This document shows positions 1 to 7,336 of a stretch of 7,336 bases of DNA, in pieces (within the stretch, counting starts at the first letter, position 1; each line of letters starts with the position of its first letter). The DNA comes from Prevotella sp. (GTDB taxonomy: Bacteria > Bacteroidota > Bacteroidia > Bacteroidales > Dysgonomonadaceae): contig JAISES010000370.1 of the NCBI GenBank assembly GCA_031263965.1, positions 1 through 7,336 on the forward strand, in the 5' to 3' direction. The notes below the pieces were generated by a model. That model worked only from the letters and a program-made list of their open reading frames with translations. It had not been told where the DNA came from and ran no database searches. The position numbers and the translations under genes were made by a program.

Positions 1-1160
1 TTATGCGGTATACTACCCACGCTATGCATCAATAGAAAATTAGCGTTGGTTCCCAAAGGGGCTCTGTATGCAGGTGAAGCCAGGCTATGAAGCATTTTTA
101 TTGCATAATCGGTATACGATCGATTATTTGCGTATTCTGCCAGTTCGAAGAGTGCCGAACACACAATTGCTGCTGCCGAAGCATCCCTTAAGTCCTTACC
201 GGGAAATTCAACCGCATAAGATTTGCCTTCAGGTGTATATCCTTCCTGACCCGCATTAAAGTCCCATAGCGGAACAAGGTCTTCCGGCAGGTTTTTAAGA
301 TAGATATCCGTGGCTTTAATGGCGGCGTCCAGGAATTTCTGATCTTTTGTTTCGCGGTATACCATCGTGAACCCGTATATAGCCCATGCTTGTCCGCGCG
401 ACCACATTGAATTGTCGCTATAGCCCTGACAGGTAGCCTGATTGAGAACTTTGCCCGTTATCGTATCATAATTTACAACATGATATGTTGCGAAATCTTC
501 CCTGAAATGGTTCTTAAGAGTAGACTCCGAATGATTTACAGCTATGTCGTAATACTTTTTATCTCCTGTTATTTTAGAAGCATAAAAAAGCATTTCAAGA
601 TTCATCATGTTATCTATGATTACAGGATAAAACCATTCGGTTGTATCATTCCAGTTTTTACGATAGTTCCATGACTTTATAGCCTTTGTATTATCACTAT
701 ATCTGGTAGAAAGCGAATTCGCACTTTCTATCAGTATGTCTTTATATTCCGGCCTGGGAGCCAGCCGTTCGGCATTGCCATAGCTGCAATACATCATGAA
801 GCCTAAATCGTGGTGTCCGGTAAATGTTTTTAATGGTTCTAAAGACGCTGTCCATTTTTCAGCTTCATCTTTCCATTTGCTATCCCCCGTTAGTTCGTAC
901 AGATACCATAACGATCCGGGGAAGAATCCCGGGGTCCAGTCGTACATACCTGTTACAACCAACTTCCCGTTGTTTTTCATGGTCCGGGGATAATTCTGGC
1001 CTGTCGGTTCTCCTACCGATTGCAGCATTTTATCCGTTTGTGCAGTCGCGAACCTTGTATTTTCTTTTATGAAATCCTCTTTTTCCTTGTTCCGGCAAGC
1101 AATTGCCAATAGAATTATAATAAGTACAAGAAAAAGTGATTTAAGACTTCTCAGATTCAT
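1..1160 (-). CDS. GH88 unsaturated glucuronyl hydrolase, lipoprotein (C-terminal end cut by window edge)
   Basis: Family role: hydrolysis of the delta-4,5-unsaturated uronic acid left at the non-reducing end of oligosaccharides by polysaccharide lyases, through hydration of the double bond. The reverse-strand frame is open for 386 codons from the ATG at 1158-1160 and has no stop before base 1. Usual family length is about 380-420 residues, so probably only a few tens are missing. Residues 1-22 look like a lipoprotein signal ending ILLAIAC, with Cys22 the likely lipidated residue. Family motifs are YDWTPGFFPGSLW (73-85), HHDLGFMMY (116-124), IIDNMMNLEML (181-191), SMWSRGQAWAIYGF (251-264) and the late LLMHSVG (376-382). 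By eye, Asp118 and Asp183 match the two essential aspartates of Bacillus UGL (Asp88, Asp149). The gene lies 76 bp after the DUF2264 gene on the same strand, so co-transcription is likely. GH105 is the alternative family, but the motifs fit GH88 better. The saccharide preference cannot be read from this sequence. Confidence 0.93.
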   Translation of the reverse strand, partial: MNLRSLKSLFLVLIIILLAIACRNKEKEDFIKENTRFATAQTDKMLQSVGEPTGQNYPRTMKNNGKLVVTGMYDWTPGFFPGSLWYLYELTGDSKWKDEAEKWTASLEPLKTFTGHHDLGFMMYCSYGNAERLAPRPEYKDILIESANSLSTRYSDNTKAIKSWNYRKNWNDTTEWFYPVIIDNMMNLEMLFYASKITGDKKYYDIAVNHSESTLKNHFREDFATYHVVNYDTITGKVLNQATCQGYSDNSMWSRGQAWAIYGFTMVYRETKDQKFLDAAIKATDIYLKNLPEDLVPLWDFNAGQEGYTPEGKSYAVEFPGKDLRDASAAAIVCSALFELAEYANNRSYTDYAIKMLHSLASPAYRAPLGTNANFLLMHSVGSIPH

Positions 1161-1236
1161 TTTATTAAGATTTTATGATAATTTTATATATTTCCCCTAT
1201 AATGAGCAAACAGAAAGTTTATCGCTTTCTTCATGT

Positions 1237-2481
1237 TTATTGTTTTATTGATTCATGGTAATCCTTTAGAAACGGCATGCCGCTCCATGCTTTCTGAGAA
1301 GTCCACCCTTCGGCGGGAGAAGTCCAGAATTCATGATCGGCAGGTAATCCTAACGGCAGGAATACTAATGAAGTTATGTATAAACTCCCTGCATTTGTAT
1401 AATAATCGGCAAGGTTGGGCTGATGTCCTACAAATCCCAGTTGGAGGTATCCTTCTTTGTTGTAATTGTCTTCATTGGAGAACATTCTCTTCATAACACA
1501 GGTCAGGGCATTTCTTACCTGCCCGTTTGTCATTGTTTTCGGCAATCCGTACTTCCAGGCAGATAAAGACAGAGCCTGGAATGCCCCCATCCGGTATGTC
1601 ATAGAGCGGCCTACTGCCGGAAAGGAGGCTTCGGGTGAAATCAACCTTTCTATCAACTGATTGTATCGTTGCATACGTCTGAGAGCTAAGTCGAATTTTA
1701 CAGGGCTATATATCTTCTTATTCTCCATTACTTCTATTATTTCTACATACATCGGGTGCATTACATATCCGTTGTAGTAATCAAGCGAATATTCAGGCCC
1801 GTCGGCATACCATCCGTCGCCCAGATACCACTCATTTATTTTACGGATAGCAACGGCCAGCACATATCCATCGTATTCTTCATCTATGGAAGCTAAAAAA
1901 GCCTCGATCATAGCCCTGAATAACAGCCAGTTGTTGTATGCAGGCTGGATATTGCGGAGACTTTTAAATTCTTTTATATAGCGGTCTTTGGTTACCCGAT
2001 CGAGGGGTTCCCATAAAGCCTTTGGTGCACGGATAAAACTATTGGCTATATATGCGGCATCTACCAATACCTGGTTTGAACCTTTCCACAGAAGATAATC
2101 CGGATTGTTGAGGTCTACGGCATTAGCATAGCTCTGTAAAGCCCACTCCCGTATTTGTTTTCTTTGTCTACCTTCGTTAGTGTTATCATCCGGAAGATTA
2201 AGCCATGGGGCTATGCCGGCTGTCAGACGGCCAAAAGCTTCCATGTAGGCAACATTTTTGTTGCGGCCATCCCATGTAGGGCTGTATTCTACAACCATAT
2301 TTTTCTTCAGTTCTCCTTTACTCATATTGCTGAGTATGGGCGCCGACATTTTATACAATTGGCTTACCCAATAATCTCTATCGTTTGCCGGAACTGTATT
2401 CTTTTTGTTTTGTGAAAAAATACCGGTACTTATGCATAAGCACAAAACCAGAATTGAAAGTTTTTGAATATTGGATTTCAT
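1237..2481 (-). CDS. Secreted DUF2264 protein (PF10022), probable glucuronide-active glycoside hydrolase
   Basis: Complete 414-residue protein starting at the ATG at 2479-2481. Residues 1-24 form a Sec signal (hydrophobic core ILVLCLCISTGIF, then FSQ before NKK), which suggests a soluble periplasmic protein rather than a lipoprotein. The rest matches DUF2264 over its length: GRNKNVAYMEAFGRL (72-86) followed by AGIAPWL (88-94), GDGWYADGPEYSLDYYNGYV (221-240) with HP (242-243), a mid-domain FPAVGRSMTYRMGAF (287-301), and a C-terminal DYYTNAGSLYITSLVFLPLGL (359-379) followed by DHEFW (382-386). The Trp/Tyr-rich helical pattern suggests an (alpha/alpha) barrel. From memory, part of this family is CAZy GH154, with beta-glucuronidase activity reported for some members; I could not verify that assignment here. 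Pairing with GH88 supports action on a uronic-acid glycan. The start is supported by a -7 promoter box about 30 bp upstream and by the signal peptide beginning there. The family call is firm; the exact reaction is not. Confidence 0.9.
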   Translation of the reverse strand: MKSNIQKLSILVLCLCISTGIFSQNKKNTVPANDRDYWVSQLYKMSAPILSNMSKGELKKNMVVEYSPTWDGRNKNVAYMEAFGRLTAGIAPWLNLPDDNTNEGRQRKQIREWALQSYANAVDLNNPDYLLWKGSNQVLVDAAYIANSFIRAPKALWEPLDRVTKDRYIKEFKSLRNIQPAYNNWLLFRAMIEAFLASIDEEYDGYVLAVAIRKINEWYLGDGWYADGPEYSLDYYNGYVMHPMYVEIIEVMENKKIYSPVKFDLALRRMQRYNQLIERLISPEASFPAVGRSMTYRMGAFQALSLSAWKYGLPKTMTNGQVRNALTCVMKRMFSNEDNYNKEGYLQLGFVGHQPNLADYYTNAGSLYITSLVFLPLGLPADHEFWTSPAEGWTSQKAWSGMPFLKDYHESIKQ

Positions 2482-2512
2482 CGTGCTGATTGATTTTAGA
2501 TAATTTATTTTC

Positions 2513-2520
2513 CAAAGATA
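2513..2520 (-). promoter_or_regulatory. Proximal -7 box for the DUF2264-GH88 operon
   Basis: On the reverse strand this reads TATCTTTG, an exact match to the Bacteroides primary-sigma -7 consensus TAnnTTTG. It ends about 31 bases before the DUF2264 start codon, leaving a short leader of roughly 25 nt. No clear TTTG -33 element lies 19-21 bases further upstream, so it may be weak or activator-dependent. A chance match in DNA this AT-rich is possible. Confidence 0.5.
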
Positions 2521-2603
2521 AGACCGTATGTCCGAAGATATGGTTTTTTGTTAATAAAAAAGCGATTAGGCGCCGTTAAGTATAAGATGTATTTTCCTTG
2601 ATA

Positions 2604-2611
2604 CAAAAGTA
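2604..2611 (-). promoter_or_regulatory. Distal -7 box for the DUF2264-GH88 operon
   Basis: The reverse strand reads TACTTTTG, a second exact TAnnTTTG match. A TTTG -33 element is missing at the expected spacing; instead the first arm of a palindrome (2633-2646) begins 21 bases upstream, where the -33 contact would be. That arrangement is typical of an activator-dependent promoter. Transcription would begin near 2600 and give a leader of about 120 nt. The box is seen directly; its use as a promoter is inferred. Confidence 0.4.
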
Positions 2612-2632
2612 AATCGAAGTTTATATTGTAAG

Positions 2633-2685
2633 GGATATTATTATCCGCCCGATGGGGTAAAAATGTATGTCGGATAATTGTATCC
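2633..2685. promoter_or_regulatory. Paired 14-bp palindromes GGATA-N4-TATCC, candidate operator
   Basis: Two copies of the same interrupted palindrome lie at 2633-2646 (GGATATTATTATCC) and 2672-2685 (GGATAATTGTATCC). Each has 5-bp arms around a 4-base spacer, and their centres are 39 bp apart. The nearer copy is centred about 40 bp upstream of the start point predicted from the -7 box at 2604-2611, and the farther one about 80 bp upstream. These are usual positions for a dimeric activator. I do not recognise the motif as a known regulator's site. It could serve the leftward operon, both arms, or neither. Confidence 0.4.
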
Positions 2686-2862
2686 CATTTTGAGGACAAT
2701 AATGGCCTGGTTAATTTTATATAATATCAATATTTGTGCAAGAATCTTTAGATATCCTAAATTATAAACAGGCTCTTAGTCTTATGTGGAAACACTCTCT
2801 ATCTAATACTGTTTTTTTTGCTATTTTTTCACTTGAAAATTTGGCAGTTAACTCTATTTTAC

Positions 2863-2904
<42 letters not shown>

Positions 2905-2991
2905 ATATACAAAATATCTTTCTAATAAAAAAAATTCTCTTTTTATTATTAAGGAAGATTCAGAGAAGTACTTTTTTATTTATAAAATATC

Positions 2992-3045
2992 AAAGCCCTG
3001 TATTCCGGTAGTTCAGCTTGCCGGAATACAGGGCTTTTCTTTTTG
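2992..3045 (+). terminator. Strong intrinsic terminator upstream of susC
   Basis: A perfect 17-bp inverted repeat (arms 2992-3008 and 3021-3037) encloses a 12-base loop (3009-3020) and is followed on the forward strand by a T-rich tail (TTTTCTTTTTG, 3035-3045). The base of the stem is AAAGCCC/GGGCTTT. The T-run gives it a rightward orientation; on the reverse strand the sequence after the stem is only moderately T-rich, so leftward activity would be weaker. No rightward gene precedes it, so it would end an unannotated short RNA or a susC leader transcript, or be left over from a lost gene. It stops 75 bp short of the susC start codon. Confidence 0.85.
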
Positions 3046-3120
3046 TTTAACGTATAATAAAAATATGATGAACCTAAATTGCCTCTATCAACCTTTTAAT
3101 TAACTCATTATTTAAACTCT

Positions 3121-6100
3121 ATGAAAGCAATGAAAATTAGATTTTTTTGCACTGTAATGTGCATGTTCTTTCTTTTTATGGTTGCGCCGGTGAATTCATT
3201 TGCGGCAGTAAATGAAGCGTATCAGCAGTCGATAACCGTAAAGGGGAAAGTAACAGACAGGAACGGAGAGCCTTTACCCGGTGTTAGTATAATACTTAAA
3301 GGTACTACCATTGGTGTAATGACTGATGCAGATGGAAAATATTCGATAAATGTACCGGACAGCAATGCGACTTTGGCCATATCTTATATGGGATTTATAC
3401 CGCAGGAACACAAGGTAGGCAATAATGTTACCCTCGACGTAGTACTTATTGAACAAAGTACAGACCTTGACGAAGTTATTGTCGTAGGTTACGGGGTACA
3501 AAAGAAGGTGAACCTGACCGGCGCCGTAGCCAGCATTGGTTCTGACAAATTAGCTAACCGTCCTACGCCGAACTTGTCGTCAGCTTTGGCTGGTCTGGCT
3601 CCGGGTGTACGTGTGACTCAGGGCCGGGGTAATCCGGGTGATGAATCTGTATCTATTAATATCCGTGGTCTAGGTTCTATTAACGGTAGTTCCCCGATGA
3701 TATTAGTTGATGGAGTAGTAGCCGATATGACAATTATCAATCCGGACGACGTGGAAAGCATAAACTTTCTGAAAGACGCGGCTTCCGCTGCTATCTATGG
3801 GTCGCGCGCTGCTAACGGGGTTGTACTGGTGACGACAAAAAAGGGCAAGAGGGAAAAGCCGAAAGTTACAGTTTCCGCATTATTTGCCCAGGAAAAAGCT
3901 GCAACATCAATGAAATTCCTGTCGGATATGCCTTTATATATGGAGCTGCACAATACGGCGCAACGGAACAGTACGCCTACTGCGTCCAGTTTCTGGTATT
4001 CCGACCAAACGATTGCAGACTGGCGGGCTGCAAACGCTAATCCAAATGGAACATATACAGATCCTACTACCGGAAATGCTATCCCTAATTGGTTGGCATA
4101 CCCGAATACCGACTGGGCAACTGAAATGTTCAAGCCTACGTTCTATCACAGGTATAATTTGTCCATTTCCGGTGGAAACGAGGCTTCTACTTATCTGTTG
4201 TCTGCAAGTTTCCAGGATAATCCCGGATCACTGGAAAATACCGGTTTGCAGCGGTTTAATATCCGTGCCAATGTAGAAACCAAGATCAACGACTTTTTGA
4301 CTGTCGGTACTCAAACCTATGGAACCAAAGAATTTAAAGATCCGGGTAGTATATCGATGACTTACTTGTTGCAGGCTTATCCGGGGCAGAACCCGAAGTA
4401 TAACGGCTTGTTCGGGGCATCGGAAGACCCAAACATGACGAATATGAATAATGTACTGCAGAGTATTGCTGCAAATGGTGGAAAAAATGAGTATAGCCGG
4501 ATTAATACAACCTGGTTTGCCAATGCTAAAATATGGAACGGATTATCCGTTGAAACAAAGTTTAACTATAGTGAATACCAACGTCAGGATGAAAATTACT
4601 CGAAGAATTTACCACGTTACCGTTTCCGCGAAGGAACAGAAACACCGGTTGAAAACATAGGAGTACTTGACCAAGCTACATCATACCGCTATTCTTATTC
4701 TTCTACAAACTATACTGCGGATTTGATTTTAAGATACAATGGCACCTTTGGCGATCATGATATCAGCGCATTTGCCGGATATGAGCAATATTATGCAAAA
4801 ACAAGCGGATTCCGCTTAACTGTAAAAGGATTGCTGGGTTGGAATGTCACGGATATTAATTCCGGTAGTACGATGGATAGTTGGGGAAGTGAGACTCAGA
4901 AAAATGACGCTGCAAAGAAAACTTTGGGTATGTTATCATACTTTGGGCGTTTCAACTATGCTTATAAAGGCAAATATTTATTTGAAGCCAACGTTCGCTC
5001 CGACGGATCATCCAGGTTTGCACCCGATCATCGTTGGGGAACTTTTCCTTCATTTTCTGCAGGATGGCGTATCTCGGAAGAACCTTTCTTTGCTCCTCTC
5101 AAAAAGCATGTGAACGATTTGAAACTGAAAGCTTCATATGGCGTACTGGGTAATCAGGTGAGCGGTTATTACGACTGGCAATCTATTTATTCGAAAGTAA
5201 ACAGCGTATTTAACGAAAGTGTACAGAATGGGTTGATTCCGAATCAATTGCCTAATTTCCAAATGTCATGGGAAACGACAGCGACTTCTAATATAGGTAT
5301 TGAGGCTCATTTGCTGAGACAACGCTTGTTGGTAGAGTTTGATTACTTTACCCGTAAAACTTCGGATATGCTGATTAGCCCTCCTGTGTATCAAACAATG
5401 GGTAATATTAAAGTGCCTAAGATCAACGCTGCTGAGATGAAGAATAGCGGCATCGACCTTAATATAGGATGGAACGACAAGGTTGGCAACTTAAGATATT
5501 CCGTAAATGCCAATATATCTTACAGTACGAATGAGATAACGAATTACAAGGGGAAACTGAAATATGAAGAAGATCCTAATACTCTCGATGTATGGGGAAA
5601 TCCGACATGGCGTTATACCAATCTTGAAGATGTATCTGTACCTGCATATAATTTAAATACCAGTTTCAGTAGTTCGGGACGTGTTGCTGAGGGGCATATG
5701 GTTGAAGAGTTTTATTTGTGCAGGCCATATTCAGGAACAGGTACCTATATGAATGCTGATGGTTCGGTTAATCCTAATGGCGGGCCGAAGGATGGTATGA
5801 TCCGTTCTAAAGCCGACCTGGACTGGGTAAGGGCTATGTTGGCAGCCGGATATTCATTCAATGGTAAATCGGTGAATCCTGCCGGAGCTGCTAACCTGTG
5901 GTACGGTACTCTGCTGATGGCTGATGCTAATGGTGACGGAAGATACGGTGCATCAGACGACTATGAATTCACAGGTAAATCGTCGATTCCTAAATGGGTA
6001 TTCGGTTTTAACATGTCTGCTGAGTGGAAAGGAGTAGATCTGTCTCTGAGTTGGGCCGGACGCCTTGGCTCATATGCTCTTATCACAGAACGTGGAACCG

Positions 6101-6531
6101 TGGGATCTACAATATCGAGTATATACGACGCTTTGCCTGCCGATGCTTTGAGTAAATATTATTCATACGATGCAGTGGCTGCGGCTGCAAACGGCGGCAA
6201 TAACGATTACGATCCGGCAACCGACCCTGACGCCAATTATACGGCTAAATATCCGAGATTGCTGACGGCCAGTGCAAATTTGCCTTCCAATACATACTAC
6301 TTATTCAATACTTCTTACTTGAAACTAAAATCGTTGCAAATCGGTTATACTCTGCCGAAAAAATGGCTGGCTCCTACTAAGATCGGTAATCTGCGTGTGT
6401 TTGTAACAGGGGAAAACCTGCTTACTATAAAATCTAAAGATTTTCCGGGTGTCGATCCGGAACTTGGAGGATCTATCATTGTGTATCCTATTGCTAAAAT
6501 GTTTTCAGGTGGTGTAACGGTTACTTTTTAA
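3121..6531 (+). CDS. SusC/RagA-family TonB-linked outer-membrane transporter
   Basis: Complete 1136-residue SusC-like protein, which imports glycan oligosaccharides across the outer membrane with its SusD lid, powered by TonB-ExbBD. Residues 1-29 are a Sec signal (hydrophobic MCMFFLFMVAP, then SFAA). Next come a carboxypeptidase-regulatory-like domain (about 38-110, with GEPLPGVSIILKGTTIGVMT and DGKYSINVP), the TonB-box region LDEVIVVGYG (116-125), and the plug (about 128-242, with IRGLGSINGSSPMILVDGVV, INFLKDAASAAIYGSRAANG and VLVTTKKG). The remainder is a beta-barrel ending in VTF, with a terminal Phe as expected for outer-membrane barrels. DANGDG at 935-940 is the usual late SusC motif. 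There is no extra N-terminal STN domain, so control by an ECF sigma/anti-sigma pair is not indicated. The start at 3121 gives a proper signal peptide; Met4 is an alternative. The stop directly abuts the susD start, so the two are translationally adjacent. Substrate specificity is not readable from the protein. Confidence 0.97.
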   Translation: MKAMKIRFFCTVMCMFFLFMVAPVNSFAAVNEAYQQSITVKGKVTDRNGEPLPGVSIILKGTTIGVMTDADGKYSINVPDSNATLAISYMGFIPQEHKVGNNVTLDVVLIEQSTDLDEVIVVGYGVQKKVNLTGAVASIGSDKLANRPTPNLSSALAGLAPGVRVTQGRGNPGDESVSINIRGLGSINGSSPMILVDGVVADMTIINPDDVESINFLKDAASAAIYGSRAANGVVLVTTKKGKREKPKVTVSALFAQEKAATSMKFLSDMPLYMELHNTAQRNSTPTASSFWYSDQTIADWRAANANPNGTYTDPTTGNAIPNWLAYPNTDWATEMFKPTFYHRYNLSISGGNEASTYLLSASFQDNPGSLENTGLQRFNIRANVETKINDFLTVGTQTYGTKEFKDPGSISMTYLLQAYPGQNPKYNGLFGASEDPNMTNMNNVLQSIAANGGKNEYSRINTTWFANAKIWNGLSVETKFNYSEYQRQDENYSKNLPRYRFREGTETPVENIGVLDQATSYRYSYSSTNYTADLILRYNGTFGDHDISAFAGYEQYYAKTSGFRLTVKGLLGWNVTDINSGSTMDSWGSETQKNDAAKKTLGMLSYFGRFNYAYKGKYLFEANVRSDGSSRFAPDHRWGTFPSFSAGWRISEEPFFAPLKKHVNDLKLKASYGVLGNQVSGYYDWQSIYSKVNSVFNESVQNGLIPNQLPNFQMSWETTATSNIGIEAHLLRQRLLVEFDYFTRKTSDMLISPPVYQTMGNIKVPKINAAEMKNSGIDLNIGWNDKVGNLRYSVNANISYSTNEITNYKGKLKYEEDPNTLDVWGNPTWRYTNLEDVSVPAYNLNTSFSSSGRVAEGHMVEEFYLCRPYSGTGTYMNADGSVNPNGGPKDGMIRSKADLDWVRAMLAAGYSFNGKSVNPAGAANLWYGTLLMADANGDGRYGASDDYEFTGKSSIPKWVFGFNMSAEWKGVDLSLSWAGRLGSYALITERGTVGSTISSIYDALPADALSKYYSYDAVAAAANGGNNDYDPATDPDANYTAKYPRLLTASANLPSNTYYLFNTSYLKLKSLQIGYTLPKKWLAPTKIGNLRVFVTGENLLTIKSKDFPGVDPELGGSIIVYPIAKMFSGGVTVTF

Positions 6532-7336
6532 ATGAAACAGAATATGAAAAAAATAATATATTTTCTAGCTATAACTGCTATGCTGATCAATACGACAGCA
6601 TGTAATGAGATACTGGATCAAATGCCTGTCAACAGCGTATCGGGCACTGGTATGTGGACAACAGAGGAGCAGGTGGATCAAGGGGTGATTGGCGTGTATG
6701 CCGCATTGCAACGGCCAATACAAGGCGGTGGCATTGTAGGGGAAAGTGTTGATATCGGTTATTACGGATACGATGTGCTGGGTATGACAGGTCAGGGACA
6801 ATACGCTGTCAGCAATCTGTTTTTATCCAGTGTTAATCCGGGGAATGAACGTTTCTCTTTTACATGGAAATGGTGTTATACAGGAGTACACAGGGCAAAC
6901 AATGCTATTGCTTACATTCCCGATGTGCCTATGTCGGAAACAAAGAAGGCACGGCTGATAGCTGAATCCAAGATATTGAGGGCGTTCTTTTATTCGCGCC
7001 TGAACGAGCTGTTTGGCAATAGCGGAATAGGTGTTCCTATCTATACTGAACCGATCCAGCCGACAGAGGCTACAAAGGGGCAAAGTCCGGAAGCTGAAGT
7101 TTGGGCGCAGATTATCAAAGATCTTACCGAAGCCATTGATGAACCAAACTTACCGGATAATCAGATACAAGGAGAAGGACGTGTCGGCAAAGGAGCAGCA
7201 TATGCCCTGAGAGGACGCGCCGATCTGATCACGAAAGATTATGACAAAGCGGTTGCCGACTTTGCTAAAGTGGGAGATTGTGGCTACAAACTTTATCCGG
7301 ACTATAAAAAGTTATTCAAAGTTGAACAGGAGCGTT
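6532..7336 (+). CDS. SusD/RagB-family glycan-binding lipoprotein (N-terminal half, cut by window edge)
   Basis: The frame is open from the ATG at 6532 to the right edge, about 268 codons; SusD proteins usually have 450-650 residues, so about half is present. The protein binds glycan at the cell surface and caps the SusC barrel. A lipoprotein signal ends NTTAC, with Cys24 the likely lipidation site, followed by NEILDQMP, the usual SusD mature start. Further SusD features are WTTEEQVDQGVIGVYAALQ (42-60), FTWKWCYTGVHRANNAIAYI (107-126), the helix ESKILRAFFYSRLNELFG with GVPI (142-166) and the TPR-like GKGAAYALRGRADLI. The ATG at 6532 follows the susC stop with no gap. An in-frame ATG at 6544 would give a protein four residues shorter beginning MKKIIYFL, and I cannot decide between them. 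The gene is certainly co-transcribed with susC in practice, given this spacing and the known pairing of the families. Confidence 0.95.
   Translation, partial: MKQNMKKIIYFLAITAMLINTTACNEILDQMPVNSVSGTGMWTTEEQVDQGVIGVYAALQRPIQGGGIVGESVDIGYYGYDVLGMTGQGQYAVSNLFLSSVNPGNERFSFTWKWCYTGVHRANNAIAYIPDVPMSETKKARLIAESKILRAFFYSRLNELFGNSGIGVPIYTEPIQPTEATKGQSPEAEVWAQIIKDLTEAIDEPNLPDNQIQGEGRVGKGAAYALRGRADLITKDYDKAVADFAKVGDCGYKLYPDYKKLFKVEQER

Noticed and set aside
1212..1230. Inverted repeat AGAAAG-N7-CTTTCT just after the DUF2264 stop, as a possible terminator
   Set aside because: The stem is 6 bp and AT-rich, with no T-run following on the reverse strand. It is too weak to call and would separate genes that look co-transcribed.
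2524..2543. Imperfect 20-bp palindrome next to the proximal -7 box
   Set aside because: Only 7 of 10 positions are complementary, which is expected by chance in a region of this size.
2505..2699. Reverse open frame of 64 codons just upstream of the DUF2264 gene
   Set aside because: It starts with TTG, overlaps the candidate promoters and palindromes, and has no recognisable domain or signal.
2747..2761. TTTAG-N5-CTAAA inverted repeat
   Set aside because: A single short AT-rich copy with no promoter nearby; not distinguishable from chance.
3795..4133. Reverse-strand open frames inside susC
   Set aside because: They are shadows of a complete SusC reading frame that carries clear domain motifs throughout.
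6565..7083. Reverse-strand open frames inside susD
   Set aside because: The forward frame encodes a well-supported SusD protein; the opposite frames show no family features.

Overview
The window reads as part of a polysaccharide utilization locus (PUL) of a Bacteroidota bacterium, most likely Bacteroidales (Bacteroides, Parabacteroides or Dysgonomonas type; I cannot narrow it further). The evidence is an adjacent SusC/SusD pair, Bacteroidota-style signal peptides and lipoboxes, very AT-rich intergenic DNA, no clear Shine-Dalgarno sequences, and two exact matches to the Bacteroides -7 promoter box TAnnTTTG upstream of one gene.

Layout: the left third (1-2481) is read leftward and holds two carbohydrate-active enzymes. 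First transcribed is a complete secreted DUF2264 protein (1237-2481). It is followed after 76 bp by a GH88-type unsaturated glucuronyl hydrolase (1-1160), whose C-terminal end lies beyond the left edge of the window. The right half is read rightward: a complete SusC/RagA-family TonB-dependent transporter (3121-6531), then immediately the N-terminal half of its SusD/RagB lipoprotein partner (6532 to the right edge).

The two arms diverge from a 639-bp AT-rich intergenic region (2482-3120) with no convincing gene. It contains two -7 boxes for the leftward operon, two matching 14-bp palindromes (GGATA-N4-TATCC) just upstream of the distal box, a 35-base AG dinucleotide repeat, and a strong 17-bp-stem intrinsic terminator pointing toward susC without an obvious gene in front of it.

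How the genes work together (inference from family knowledge): SusD and SusC capture and import oligosaccharides across the outer membrane. GH88 removes the delta-4,5-unsaturated uronic acid that a polysaccharide lyase leaves at the non-reducing end. The DUF2264 protein, of a family I recall as including glucuronide-active enzymes, probably acts on the same uronic-acid-rich glycan. No lyase, sulfatase or regulator is inside the window, so the substrate cannot be named beyond an acidic, uronate-containing polysaccharide. I see no clear evidence of a wholly new system. The points most worth a second look are in the divergent control region and in the poorly characterized DUF2264 enzyme.
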